The notes: a model not told the origin generated them from the letters alone. Positions 24,240 to 36,700 are shown, counted from the first letter of the stretch. The stretch: 64,000 nucleotides of DNA from Luzula sylvatica (GCA_946800325.1 OX326959.1:14104862-14168861); one strand, 5' to 3'. Program-made: numbers and translations.

Positions 24240-25065
24240 GCTTTTTTATCACTCTTCCACGTCTCTCGCTTTTTTACCATTGGATTTTTTTTTACTATCT
24301 ATGCTCAGTCGTGTGATATGATAAACATATATATAGCTAAGACCCACCGTCTTCTCTCCTTCTCTCCTCGCGCTGGACAGAAAGAACGAAATCCTAGCGG
24401 CCGTCGCGCCACAGGTTGGCTTGGAACCACTCTGCATGCAGTCGCCCACGTCAGGAGAAGCTGCAATCGTCCACGTCAGGAGAAGCGTTTCACGATTTGG
24501 CAAGGATAAGCCGACCCTACCCGTCAGTTCGCGAAATCTGCGAGAACGTCAAATTTGGCAAGGATAAACCAACCCTTCCACCGAACAGATAAGTAACAAG
24601 GTTTCATTTCTTTTGTGTGCCTTCGGTTTTGGTTGATTATGTTTTAGTAATTTCAGTAAAGAAAATTATGTTGTTTTCGAGTGAATCGCATATTTCTAAA
24701 CCTAATTGATGACGAAACTTGTGGTTGGCACCTAGATTCAAGTTCATGATAGGCAAATTTATGCTTAGATGCCCAATTAATGCTTTCAATTCAGCTTTGG
24801 ATGATAAATATCAAATTTGTACTCAAATGGCTAATTATTGCCTTATTTGGACCTTCAATTAATTAACTAAAAATGAAATTTGGCGATTCTAAATTACGGC
24901 ATGTATGTTTAGTCCTCTCAGCATGCAGGTCATTTCGAATTTCCGATTTAATGTTTAATTATCTGAAAATTAGATTTCAGTTTTAGTGAGTGTTTTGGTT
25001 CTCAATTCAGTGGCTAGAACTAACACGACTCTCAGATTGAATACTAATATATACTGTTAAATACA
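24240..25065 (+). other. Possible 5' exon of an unknown plus-strand transcript
   Basis: A TATATATAGC motif near 24329 is followed by about 250 bp of higher GC content, with a doubled CCACGTCAGGAGAAGC unit (about 24447 and 24471). This could be a promoter plus noncoding first exon. The following AT-rich stretch to 25065 has no recognisable coding sequence and stops at a Helitron-type end. There is no protein match that I recognise. Confidence 0.25.
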
Positions 25066-25094
25066 CTAGGAAAATATCCCGCGCTTCGCTGCGG
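25066..25094 (-). mobile_element. Helitron-type 3' terminus (minus strand)
   Basis: On the minus strand a GC-rich hairpin CCGCAGCGAAGCGCGG is followed about nine bases later by CTAG and then T, the arrangement of Helitron 3' ends. The element body would extend to higher coordinates. Its 5' TC end was not found. Confidence 0.6.
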
Positions 25095-26393
25095 TTTTTA
25101 ATATTATTTACGTCAATATGCTTTCATATATATAATTTTTGTGATTTTCCTTGTTCGATCTCTCTTCTTGAAAAACCAAACATAGACAAATAAACACAGG
25201 ACCAAATACTTCCATTGAAAAGACTAAATTTGTAAACACGCCCTAATTCTATTTGCAAGTAACATGTTAGTAGTAATTAATAAAAAAAAAGTAACATGTT
25301 AATAGTATATTACAAGCATATCTTGTACTTTGAGTTGCAGCACAAAAGAATAAAAAAATATTTAGTCACAAAATGGTAGGTAATCGAATGATTGAAGTGA
25401 GAGGTGAAAAGAGATCATGACAGGAAAAAAATCTTAACTACGACAGATACATGAATTGCTGAATTCAGATGAAAAGAAAAAAGAAAAAGAGCCGAACTAA
25501 CAACATAAACCATAAAAGCAATATAAAAAAAGTCAGAAATTGTTGAAATTATTTATTACCTTTTTGTTTATGAATATAATCTTCCCCAGCAATAAACTGT
25601 TTCAAAATTAAAAAATTAATTATGAATTACAGAAATGTAAAATTTAAAATTACAAAGCTAAGAGGTCTTTTTTGTATTCTAGAAGTTTTGGGGGAGCTGT
25701 TAAAATATGACAAAATACAGGAGTTGTAAAAAGATTTCAAAACCTAAAAGCGATAATTAATTTTGAGTATTAGTTTACCAGTAACAATGCTAAGCTAGGG
25801 GCACATCAAATTCATCAATATTGTACCAGTACCAATATTTGTATCAAATTCATCAAGTGTTTGTGGTCAATTTATTCCTTCTAAATAACACCTTGAATTA
25901 TTATGTATACCATCTCAGAAGGAAGATCGAGATCGAATTTGTAACTTGGTCAGAACCCTGTCGCGAAAACAGTGACTTTCCAATCTATACCACTACCCTG
26001 TCAAAAAAATTTAATAGCTAAATGAAAACAAATATCATGAAACAAAATAGATTAATTACTAAATTACTAAATTTAGTAAGTAAATTACTAAATTACTAAA
26101 TTTAGTAAGTAGTAAATAAGGGGTATTCTAGCAAGCTACAATGAATAGATCTACAAACAACAAAACAATTACCAACCTGAAGACTTCAACAAGCCATCTT
26201 ACCTTTGTGATTCCTCTTTCGATGAGCTTACAAATAAAACAATACAAGAGCCTTCATGTAATTTAATGATAAAGTAGGGACTATTCCGCATATTTCCCCA
26301 AAAAGATAAATAGTTGTCACTATTTGATTTCGGCGGATTAGAATGGGATGGCATTACACTGATGAAATCTGAAATCTGATATATGTTAAGTTA
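25095..26393. other. AT-rich stretch, no gene seen
   Basis: It may be part of the body of the Helitron that ends at 25066. A direct duplication of ATTACTAAATTTAGTAAGTA lies near 26060 and 26090. Confidence 0.4.
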
Positions 26394-27283
26394 CTAATCT
26401 TTTTGGTCTGCTGAGGGCACAATAAAGTTTTCTAGGAATTTTATCACTTCAATATATAAAACCCGAAAAACTTGATGCGGCAAGAAATCCTAAAAATAAA
26501 ATAAAATTACATGATCAACAGATGGAAATGAAAAATACAAACTTCAAAAGATAAAAAATAAAAATACATTACCTTTATACCATTTTTTACAACTGCTCGT
26601 ACCAGCGGCAGGGGCCTAAACCGATGAAGTCCGAAGAGAACTGGGATCGTCGGTTTGAAGTCTGAGCTCTTAAAGTCTTAACTCGAGGACCATGATTATA
26701 TGAGAAAGTCAAAAGGAAATAAGGGTTTGAGAATAGAAATGTGACATTATGATTGAATATATTTGTTAATATTACCATTTGAGTAAGGGTGATGATCTGG
26801 AGTTGTTATTAACTGCATGAGGTGTAGATTCTCCCGCATTGTCTTTAACCCACAAAAATGGAAATCGCTGCAAAGTTAATGAGATTTTTATTATAATTAT
26901 GAATCGAAAAAAAGAAAAAAATCAGGAAATACCTGATTCGGCGCACGATTTCGTCCGGTACCAGTCTCGCCTCCTCGTCCAGCACAAGTCGTGATCAGAA
27001 GAACGAACGAAAAACAAAGATAAAATGGGGCGGTTGTGGATCAATCTGCACCTGGCCTCGCTTCTCTTCGATATCTTTTGGGCCTCTTTTTCCCCACATC
27101 CGCCATGCCCTTCTTCTGTTGCAGCGCGCCCCACGGTGTCGGAGTTTGTTGGGCGCCTCTCTCTATCGGTTGCTCTCTCTCGGTTGTAGGTTGGTTGCTT
27201 CTCTCTACCGGCTGCTCTCTCTCCGCTGCACGTTGCTTTAGATCCTCAAATTCCATAACCTGAAACACCACAAAATGATACAT
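26394..27283 (-). other. Unrecognised exon cluster, minus strand
   Basis: Several stretches look like exons in phase with GT-AG introns: 26394-26489 (DFLPHQVFRVLYIEVIKF..., ending in TAG), 26573-26661 (FKPTIPVLFGLHRFRPLPLV...), 26776-26867, and a GC-richer stretch ending near 26931 plus 27041-27270 (starts MEFEDLKQRAAEREQP). I could not join all of them with certainty; more than one frame stays open through 26776-26867. No family is recognised. It could be a lineage-specific gene, a noncoding transcript, or host exons carried by the Helitron ending at 25066. Confidence 0.3.
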
Positions 27284-27516
27284 ATTAGTCCTTGGAAAAT
27301 CTAAAAAATACTAAAAAATTATGAAACAGCTCGAGGAGCCTTTGTGTGCTTCCTAATTTGCCAGCATTTGACCTGAAAAAAAAATTAAAATCATATTGTA
27401 ATTACATGGGCTTTTATGTGATAAGTGCTACTGACTCAAGCCGCCAATCTGATGCGTCTGCGATATGACTCCACCACGGCCGGTTCTCTCTCTATCTCTG
27501 GCTCGATAGAGATCGA

Positions 27517-28515
27517 TCCCGTGCGATCTGATGTGGCCGTCTCTCTCGCGCGATCTGGCTCCACCGTGGCCGTCTCTCTTCATCTCTGCCTCGATCCCGT
27601 GGACTCTCGGTAAGAAATACATTTCTCCTCTAATTATGATTTCATATTCTATTCCAGTCCCTGAATTTCAAGGGTATATTTGTAATTTCTGAAACTTGAC
27701 ATTTCATCGATATCTTTTGGGCCACACCCTCCTTCTGAAAAACACAGAGAAGAGTTAAAAAGGGAATATCAGAAAAATATTTCATCGATTTTCTCAATTA
27801 CTTGTTAAATCAATCCTGATAAATTATAACAAAATCGATTCGCACACATAATAATTGTGAAACAAAGAACCAACAAGCTTTTGAACAGAAAGTATTACCA
27901 GAAAAGTGAGAGAAAAGATGTAAAACAAAATCATCCAGAGACAAAGTACCAGAAATTTGAGAGAAGATATCAAAAACAAAAGCAAGACAAAGTACCAGAA
28001 AAATTGAAAAAAATAACCAAACCATCAAGACAGAATTACTAACCATTCAAAAACTGCGACCCGAAGAAAGAGAAGAGAGGTAGCAAAGTTGTGTGGTCCG
28101 AGAGTGCAGAAGCCATGGCGGAGTTTGGTGGGTTGTTTGTCTTAGACGGTTGGGTCTTCACCGGAGCAGAGAAAGAGGCGAACGTTAGTCAACCCGGTAG
28201 CGAGCTGGTGCCGATCTGGTAGCGAGCTGGTGGCGATCGAATCGACGTGGACCCCCGCGATCTGATGTGGCCGTCTCTCTTCATCTCTGGCTCGATCCGG
28301 CTCCACCGTGGCCGTCTCTCTTCATATCTTCTCTCTTTATCCGTTCTCTCACGGTTGAGGGTTATGGTCGAGCTGGTGGCGATCGAATCGACGTGGACCC
28401 CCGTGATCTGATGTGGGCGTCTCTCTTCATCTCTGGCTCGATCCGGCTCCACCTTGGCCGTCTCTCTTCATCTCTTCTCTCTTTCTCCGTTCTCTCGCGG
28501 TTTAGGGTTTTGGTC
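27517..28515. repeat. Tandem 146-bp duplication and a dispersed third copy
   Basis: 28224-28369 and 28370-28515 are two adjacent copies of a 146-bp GC-rich unit, nearly identical (GAGCTGGTGGCGATCGAATC start). A shorter related stretch lies at about 27517-27600 (GATCTGATGTGGCCGTCTCT). Open frames in it run on both strands because the unit length leaves several frames open, so coding is doubtful. It may be the noncoding first exon of the cluster to its left. Confidence 0.65.
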
Positions 28516-28740
28516 GACGAAGGAGATGGTTGTGGGGTGACGAGACTAACAGGAGAGGGAATGGGCGCTTGGGGCGACAGAAAGGAGCGATAGAAAGTAA
28601 ACGGAGAGAGAGGTGGTAAACAGTAAATATCGACGTGGGCGTTCAGGGTTGAGCAAAGTTGGGGTAAATTTAATGGGAGGGGTTAATTTCTATATGATAT
28701 TGTGGCCCAATATATAATATTCGTATTGTTATTTATTCAT

Positions 28741-29246
28741 GAGCTACTTGCATTTTTACTGGATGGAATGCGTGAAGATCTTAATCGTGTGAAGAAGAAA
28801 CCCTACATATAAATTGAAGATTCGGATGGCCGTCCTGATGATAATTTGGGAGAAAAATGCTGGAGAAATCACAAGGCTCGAAACGACTCCATGGTTGTTG
28901 ATATTTGTCAGGTAAACCCTAAATCCAGAACCATTGAATTCATTATTCATCCATATATATTGAATATTTACCTTTGCGATGATGTAGGGGAAATACAACT
29001 CAACATTAGTATGTCCAGTATGCTGATAAGTATAAGTCACGTTTGACCCGTTCATGTGCTTGTCTCTACCTTTGCCTTCGACTCTGACTCTGACGATGAC
29101 AGTGACGGTGTTCAGCGGAAATGGAGACTCTCTTCCCATGCCTTTTACTGTCGCGGTTCCCAAGACTGGAAATGCAAAAGATCTCTCCGGTGCTCTTTCA
29201 ACTGCTTCATGTCTCAAGCCTGCTGAGTCCCTTCTTCTTGCCGAGG
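28741..29246 (+). pseudogene. Ubiquitin-specific protease (UBP5/8-11 type) fragment
   Basis: Two exon-like pieces lie on the plus strand. The first, 28741-28911, reads [23 protein letters not shown], then an in-frame TAA at 28810, then EDSDGRPDDNLGEKCWRNHK and ends VDICQ at a GT donor. The second starts at 28988 after an AG acceptor with GKYNSTLVCPVC, then three in-frame stops from 29024, then VTFDPFMCLSLPLPS and ALSTASCLKP. This is the central part of a plant ubiquitin-specific protease, between the catalytic Cys box and the C-terminal half of the domain, including one of the CPVC zinc ligand pairs. The Cys and His boxes are absent. It keeps its intron, so it is not a retrocopy. Confidence 0.85.
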
Positions 29247-30339
29247 CAAATTATAATACAAATTGGAATTAATTAATTTTAATTGGTTACTTTGTTTTGA
29301 TGTTTATTCCTTTTTGTAGGAGCCGTCTCTAATGGTGCTTGCAAAACAGAACCTTCAACACCCCCCCCCCCCCCCCCCCCTTCGGACAATGCGCGGACCA
29401 TCGTCTCCATTGCTCTCACTGATGGAAACAAAGATATGTACTTCCATGCATATTGAAGATCAAGCAACTGAAGAAAATCTAGGAAATAGTAAAGAAACCC
29501 TAGATAATGAAAGTCAGACCGAAATATCCATCGACGAAGAAGAAGCTCCTGCCCTAGATGAATTATCAGAAGGGGAAATTGGGAAGAAAGAGAAAGAGGA
29601 GAAGACGAGACCCCGAGACCCATTACCGATAACCTGTATGTGGGCAGGGGCTGTGTGAGGGTGATGATGGGCTGGAGAGATACCGAACTGGAGAAGTACA
29701 GCGCCAGCTACATGTAGGATTTACCCGATGTCTTAACAGTGATTTATTTTATGAACTAGGTAATTAATTTCATTTCTAATTAGTCAATTAATTAATTAGA
29801 TATTTCTTAAAAAAAATTCAAGAGATTTATGAAGACGATAACGACAATTATGGTCTTCAAGTAACTTATATTCATTGGTTTTGAAATGCCACATTTAATT
29901 CTTATAATTCAGGATCAGGATCATGTTCAAGGTAATTTGCAAAAATTCCTATATTTTCTCAATATTAAGAAATACACACAATGTTAATATTTTTTTTACA
30001 TTATATGTTGCAATTCGTTCAATTGGAAGTAAGCGAATTACATTATAGGTTGCAATTAATTCGAAAAATGGAAATCGGGACCTCATTCACGTAATAATTA
30101 AAAGGGACATTTTAAATTTATTACTTTTTTAATTATAATGAATATAATATATATAGTTTACAGATTGGACATTTAAAGACGAGCTCAATGGCATGATTGG
30201 GTGAAGAAAATAACATTGCCTCAATACAAGCAATTATTGCAAAAAGAGCTTTGTATTTTGCTTACATTAATGTTCGTCATCTACTGATATCATTATTTTT
30301 TAAAACATACAAAATAAGTTCACAAATAAACTACACAAG
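29247..30339 (+). other. Spacer with an acidic exon-like stretch and a C20 run
   Basis: A poly-C run of 20 bases lies at 29361-29380. The frame through about 29400-29656 encodes an acidic segment (SQTEISIDEEEAPALDELSEG, then KKEKEEK) with no family that I recognise; it may be another broken exon. The rest to 30339 is AT-rich with nothing recognised. Confidence 0.3.
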
Positions 30340-30950
30340 TACGAAGAACAAATACGAATACAAATACACGAATGCATAGAACATGAATGGAAATATGAAC
30401 ACGAAATACAAATAAAACTAAAAATATCAAATACGAATTATGAAGTAAGCAATAGAAAATACGAGTAAGAAAATGAATACAAATACCAATATCAATGATG
30501 GGTAAATACGAGATACAAGAATACAAATACCAATATCAACGACAGGTAAATATGAAATACAAGAACGTATGAAATACAAATGCGAATAAAAAATACAAAT
30601 GCAGGATACAAATACGAAATGCACATAATTATCATGATGATGTTGATCATCATCATCATACCATTATCATCACATCATCATCGACATATTGCCATTTTGA
30701 TCATATCATCATCATTGTTATATAATCGTCGTCATGATGATGATGATGATGATGATGATGATCATAAAAATTAATGCGGATACAAAATACAAAACATGAA
30801 TAACGAAAAAAATACAAATACGAACATGAAATACTAATGCGATTAGGAATTGAGAATTACTAATACCGAATACCGAATTATGAAATATGAAATCACACGA
30901 ATACAAATACAAAATATAAATACGAATATGAAGACACAAATAAGAACAAT
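30340..30950. repeat. TACGAA-like simple-repeat tract, left part
   Basis: A long degenerate tract of AATACGAATACAAATAC-like units with a (GAT)n microsatellite near 30734-30762. The same tract type continues at 39847-41170, on the other side of the inserted elements. Minus-strand open frames here (Phe/Val/Ile/Tyr rich) arise from the repeat and are not genes. Confidence 0.8.
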
Positions 30951-30953
30951 ATA

Positions 30954-31445
30954 CACTACAACAGATGGGCTTATCAGCGACGGGGGTCTTCCATCAACGA
31001 CTGCCCGTCGCTAATAAGTAGGATCTTTTGCGTTGGCCCGTCACAGAAAACTATCACCGACGGTATAGTTAGGCACGGCCCGTCGCTGATACACAATTTT
31101 TTCCGTCGGCCCGTCGAAGAACAACAAAACCGTCGGTAAAGGTCGCCGTCGGCCCGTCGGTAATCAAAAGCCCGTCGCAAATATATTACGTCGGCCCGTC
31201 GGTGTTCTCAGGCCCGTCGGTGAAGCCCGCCGTCGGCCCGTCGGTAAATCATGGCCCGTCGCAAATGTATTTAAAAAATCCGCCAGAATTCAAAAAAATC
31301 TCCGATGGCCCGTCGGCCCGTCTTTACCCGTCGCAAATATTTCTCGCGGCCCGTCGCAGATTACCAAACCGTCGCTAATATATACCGACGGCCCGTCGCA
31401 GCTAACAAGACCCGTCGCTAATATGTACCGACGGCCCGTCGGTGA
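30954..31445 (+). mobile_element. CACTA (En/Spm-type) transposon end
   Basis: It starts CACTACAACAGATGGGC, the CACTA signature. It is followed by about 17 copies of a subterminal motif of the type GGCCCGTCGGTAA or GCCCGTCGCTAAT in both orientations, over 490 bp. Such GCGACGG subterminal repeats are the transposase-binding arrays of plant CACTA elements. No matching opposite end was found before the tract resumes at 39847, so the element is truncated or non-autonomous. Confidence 0.75.
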
Positions 31446-31479
31446 TAGGATTTAGTACCCATATATAACCCCGGCCAGC

Positions 31480-31575
<96 letters not shown>

Positions 31576-31867
31576 CTCGCTCATCCATTCTCATACCCCC
31601 CCCTCTCCTTCTCCCCTTCCCCCTTTGCCCTCACAGCCCGCTCCCTCTCCGTCTCACAGCCCCCCTCCCTCTCAGTCGCCCTCACAGCCCCCCTCCCTCC
31701 CCTCCCCCCCCCTCTCAGTCGCCCTCACAGCCCCCCTCCTCGGCTAGTTGGTCGTTTCTGGTGGTCCGGCTTGCTCGTTTCTGCTGGATGGAAGGCTTGA
31801 TCGTTTTTCTGGTAGTTGCTCGTCTCTTTGGTTGAAGGTATTTCTATCACTTTAGATTCTGGTAGTT
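31446..31867. repeat. (TC)n microsatellite and CCCTCC-rich minisatellite
   Basis: A nearly pure (TC)n run covers about 31483-31571. It is followed by pyrimidine-rich sequence with three spaced copies of CCCTCACAGCCC. A TGGTAGTTGCTCG unit occurs near 31809 and again at 31860 immediately before element B. Open frames here (Leu-Ser or Arg-Glu repeats) are not genes. Confidence 0.8.
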
Positions 31868-31872
31868 GCTCG
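31868..31872. repeat. Target-site duplication of element B, left copy
   Basis: GCTCG, repeated at 39842-39846. Confidence 0.95.
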
Positions 31873-32849
31873 TGAAAGAAATACAGTTTCGGATCAACCG
31901 TAAAAGTGTACACAAGGATAAACGAATGTAGTCGTACATTCGTGGCCATAACTTTCAGTGGGAAAATCCAATTAGAATGGTTCAAATTGGGTTAGATAGA
32001 TATTGAGATTATCTACAACCTTCATATAGAAATATATTTCATATGAACGAAGTATAAGTGTCGTTTCTGTGAAATACCGAAAGGGTGCAACAGTATGACA
32101 TACAGTTAGTAAAACAGTCATAACTTTTGCATACGAACTCCAATTGGGCTGGGCCAAATTGGGTTGTGTAGATAATAAGATTATCTACAACTTTCGTGTT
32201 GGTTGATTTTCTGTCAAAGAAATTTATCAATTTCGTCTGGACAGAATACTGAACAGGTTCATACAGTTTTCTGTGTGAAAGGGTGTATATTGGATATACA
32301 TGCCTTTTGGCTAATCCTTATCCTATTAGGTATAAATAGGATTTTCTCTCTCATCTTCACTAAGGGAATTCAGAAGTAATTCAAAGCAATATTCTGCCCA
32401 AGACACAAGAAAAAGAGCAAATTCAGATTTGATCTTTTGTGAGTGAAAAGGCACGAAGAGAGATTAATAGAGAATCGATCGAGATCAAGCAAGTGCACCG
32501 ATACATCGTCTAGGCAGGTGTATCCGTGTCCGGCGTCTTCCGACTCAAAGTGGATACGTGTGGAGGAGCAACACTTGGGGCTCTCCGTTGTGATCGAACC
32601 GAAGGATCGAAGAACGGGAACGAACGGTGAAGGACGCACGGTGTGGGACGCGCGTAAAGTCACCAACGTGACCGGAGGAATAGGAGGCAGCGATCAACCC
32701 TTCGTGTTCCATCAATTTGGAACTGGTATGGATCTAACCTTCTATTTGCATCGTACCCTCGAAGTCGTGGCGTGATCTCGGGAATCGGGGAACCGGACCG
32801 GGCCTACATATCCGCTGCGCGGGCCCGGGGCCGGGGATATTCCCCTTCA
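31873..32849 (+). repeat. Element B 5' LTR
   Basis: A 977-bp LTR. The U3 holds two 77-bp direct repeats (31947-32023 and 32119-32195), each ending in an inverted-repeat stretch around AGATTATCTACAAC. The TATA box TATAAATA is at 32331-32338, so the transcript should start near 32360. Confidence 0.95.
32331..32338 (+). promoter_or_regulatory. TATA box in the element B 5' LTR
   Basis: TATAAATA, conserved in all four LTRs of the window (also 39323-39330 on the plus strand; 1479-1486 and 8616-8623 on the minus strand). Confidence 0.75.
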
Positions 32850-32850
32850 G

Positions 32851-32862
32851 TGGTATCAGAGC
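32851..32862 (+). promoter_or_regulatory. Element B primer-binding site
   Basis: TGGTATCAGAGC, one base after the LTR, complementary to the 3' end of initiator methionine tRNA. Confidence 0.95.
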
Positions 32863-33729
32863 GATCGCCATCGATTCGAGGGTCGAATCATAGTCGTATA
32901 TTAGATATACGCACGGGTTATCAAAGTTCGTACCCGTTTGCATGATGTTACATATTTAGAATGTCAAATTCCATTAAAATCACAAGTGCAATTCGCTAGA
33001 GATCGATCAATAGAGATCGATTTGATCGGCATCAATCATACTAGCATATAATTAGATAATTATTTAGAATAATTAGACTCCCAAATAAATACATATGCAT
33101 TTATGAAAATCTTGTGATAGTGATATAATTGGATTATGTCACGAATTTAGAAACATGCAATGGCATGATCCCTCATAATATTTAAGTCATGGAAATGCCT
33201 TCCATATCCACAACCATCGAGATTGATATGACATAGTGCGTGGTTTCAGGCCATAGTCGGGCACGTACTATTGTATATATTGGTGCGGGTGGTAAGCGTT
33301 AATTGGGGACTCACGTGGTTTCAGGCCATAGTCGGGCACGTGAGTAGTTCAATTGAACGATACGATGGATATGGTTATGACTTAACCGTCCAAGCCAATC
33401 CGATTGGAGTTCGGGGCATAGATAGGATGCACACACGGAACTGGGATTGTATTGGATACGATCCATCACCGAAATCCTATAAAGGTTCAAGAGTCGTATT
33501 GGATACGATTGGATTTAATCCTACCTAAAATATCGAGATCTCATTTGTCGGCCATAGTCACTTATGGGAGGATCGTAAAATATGGGTCTTGAGTGTTATG
33601 GACTTGGAGTCCCGTATCGGTATGAGGGTTATCGATTCGATAAAATAACACTATCATATAATCATCATATAAGCCCTATAAGATAAGTACGCAACGTTAG
33701 TAATCAATCTTTCACTTCATTTGTAGATC
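32863..33729 (+). other. Element B 5' leader
   Basis: A long noncoding leader before the gag-pol start. It has two copies of a 27-bp unit beginning GTGGTTTCAGGCCATAGTC at 33240 and 33315. It matches the leader of element A over much of its length but lacks the near-palindrome array of A. Confidence 0.75.
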
Positions 33730-36700
33730 ATGTCTTCTAGTAACACCAACACCATGTCGATTAGATCGACTTTAGAAAAGGATAAGCTAGTGGGTCGGAA
33801 CTACTTTGACTGGCACCGAAACCTGAGAATAGTTCTCAGGCAAGAGGGCAAGAGTCACGTATTGGATACGGAACTAGTGGAACCGGGCCCCGATGCTACG
33901 GCCGAAGAAAAGGCCGCGTTTGAGAAACTTAAGAAGGACTCAAATGATGTTACGTGCCTCATGTTGGCATGTATGGACGCTAGTCTTCAAAAGCAGTTTG
34001 AGGACTCGGATGCGCACATCATAGACGTTGTGCTCAAGGAAATGTTCCAAGAGCAGGAGCGTATTGAACGGTTCAGTACGCTCAAAGAGTTGGTAAACTG
34101 CAAGATGCCTTCGGGGTCTTCGGTTAGCTCTCACGTTTTGAAGGTGCAAGCTCTCATAGACCGTCTTGAGAAGCTAGGAGAGAAATTGTCGAAGATTATG
34201 CAACAAGATTTGATCTTGTGTGCACTTCCTCCAATGTTTTCTCCGTTCGTGACTAACTATCACATGCATTCGATGGATAAGACGATCCCTGAGCTTCACG
34301 GAATGCTCAAGAATTTTGAATCGGAGACGTTAAAGTCGTCCGGAGAGAACAGGGCAAGAGTTGCCGGAAATGTTCTCACAATTCAGAATAAGGATCGTAA
34401 GAGATCAAAGTCCAAGGGCGGTTCGGCTAAGAAACGTTCGAAGCCGAATAAAAGGGGAAAGGAGAAATCCAAGGATGAGACGTGCTTTCATTGTCACAAG
34501 GCTGGACATTGGAAGCGCGATTGCAAGTCTTACCTCGAGGAGGTGAAGAAGGGCAAGGCGGTTTCAGCGACCGGCCTCTCAGGTATTAACGTTATTGAAG
34601 TTAATATTTCAACTATGACTAATTGGGTATTGGATACCGGTTGTGGGACTCATATTTGTCGAAATATGCAGGTTCTTCAAAATAGTCGAAGGTTGGAAAA
34701 GGGTGAAGTCGATCTACGCGTCGGGAATGGAGCAAGAGTTACTGCGTTTGCCGTAGGAGTAGTTAATTTGACTTTACCTAATGGACTTATTTTAGTACTA
34801 AATAATTGTTATTATGTACCGACATTATGTAAGAACATAATAAGTGTGTCGAAACTGGCCAATGATGGCTATGAATTCGTTATTAGGAATAATGAGTTTT
34901 CGATATGTAAGGATTCTCTTATCTATGGAAATGTTCTGTTCGAAAATGGTCTTTATGTGTTGGATTTCGATCACGGAAATAATAAGTCTATATATAACGT
35001 TAATGCAAAAAGGATTAAATCTAAAGTTGATAATCGGACTTTCTTTTGGCATTGTCGTCTCGGTCATGTGAATGAGAAACGCATTGCTAGACTCCATAAA
35101 GATGGAATGCTAGACTCATTTGAATTGGATTCATTTGGGAATTGCGAATCTTGTTTACTTGGCAAGATGACTAAGGCGCCGTTCTCCAAGGTCGGAGAGC
35201 GGTCCAACGATCTATTGGAACTCATACATTCCGATGTGTGTGGACCGATGAGCATCGAGGCAAGAGGAGGCTATCGATACTTTGTTACGTTTACGGACGA
35301 TCATAGTAGATATGGATATATCTATTTGATGCGTACTAAAGCGGAGACCTTTGAAAAGTTCAAAGAGTTTCAAAACGAAGTTGAAAATCAACTTGGCAAG
35401 AAAATTAAAGCCATTCGATCGGATCGAGGTGGCGAATATTTGAGCTATGAGTTTGAAGATCATCTAAAAGATTGTGGAATAGTTCCACAATGGACTCCGG
35501 CAGGAACGCCACAATGGAATGGCGTGTCCGAGAGGAGGAATCGGACCTTGTTGGACATGGTTCGATCTATGATGAGTCAAACTTCCCTTCCAAAATCGTT
35601 TTGGGGATTTGCCCTTGAGACAGCGGCTTTCTTGTTGAACCGCATACCTTCTAAATCGGTACATAAGACGCCATATGAGATGTGGTTTGGAAATTCTCCA
35701 AAGTTGTCTTTTGTTAAGATTTGGGGTTGTGAAGCATATGTTCGAAAATTGATTTCGGATAAGCTCGAACCCAAATCTGAAAAATGTTTATTTGTCGGGT
35801 ATCCTAAGGAAACAAAAGGATATTATTTCTATCTTCCAATCGAAAATAAAGTTTTCGTAGCTCGAAGAGGAGTCTTCCTTGAGGAGGATTTTATCTCTAG
35901 GCGAGTGAATGGGATTGAAATAGATCTTGAAGAAATTCGAGACCCGCAAACGAATGTTGAACCGATGAACGCTGATCCGATTTCCTCAAATGTTGAGGAT
36001 CCGGAGTCAAGTGCACAAGGCGCAGTTCGTAGATCGGGTAGGATTCGTCAAGAGCCTATACGATATGGTTTTATCGTGGCAAATGACGATGAAGTCGAAT
36101 TCATAGATGATGAACCGACATCTTATCGCGAGGCTATGAAAAGCGAAGATTCCGATAAGTGGCAAACTGCCATGAAATCCGAGATTCAATCCATGTACGA
36201 TAATCAAGTTTGGAACTTGATTAATCCACCTCCCGGGGTTAAACCAGTGGGATGTAAATGGGTCTTCAAGAAGAAGACCGACATGGATGGGAATGTAAAC
36301 ACTTATAAAGCACGGCTTGTGGCGAAAGGTTTCAAACAAATTCATGGTGTAGACTATGAAGAAACGTTTTCTCCAGTAGCAATGCTTAAATCCATACGGA
36401 TTTTACTTGCTATTTCTGCGTATTATGATTACGAGATTTGGCAAATGGATGTCAAAACCGCATTCCTTAACGGGAACTTAGAAGAGGATGTGTACATGAC
36501 ACAGCCCGAGGGTTTTGTCGATTCGAAGAGTCCGAATAAAGTGTGCAAGTTGCAACGATCCATTTATGGATTGAAGCAAGCTTCTCGGAGTTGGAATATA
36601 CGTTTCGATGAAGTTATACGAGATTATAATTTCGTGAAAAACGTAGAAGAACCTTGTGTATACAAGAAGGTTAGTGGGAGCCGCGTAGTATTTCTTGTAC

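Noticed and set aside
31402..31800. Arg-Glu and Leu-Ser repeat frames
   Set aside because: They come from the (TC)n microsatellite and neighbouring pyrimidine-rich minisatellite.
30954..31867. A complete CACTA transposon
   Set aside because: Only one CACTA end and one subterminal array are visible; no reverse-complement TAGTG end was found before the flanking tract resumes.
32443..32775. A 110-codon open frame present in all four LTRs (also 1044-1376, 8181-8513, 39435-39767)
   Set aside because: It begins with GTG rather than ATG, lies in the transcribed LTR/untranslated part, has no recognisable domain, and is shared simply because the LTRs are homologous.
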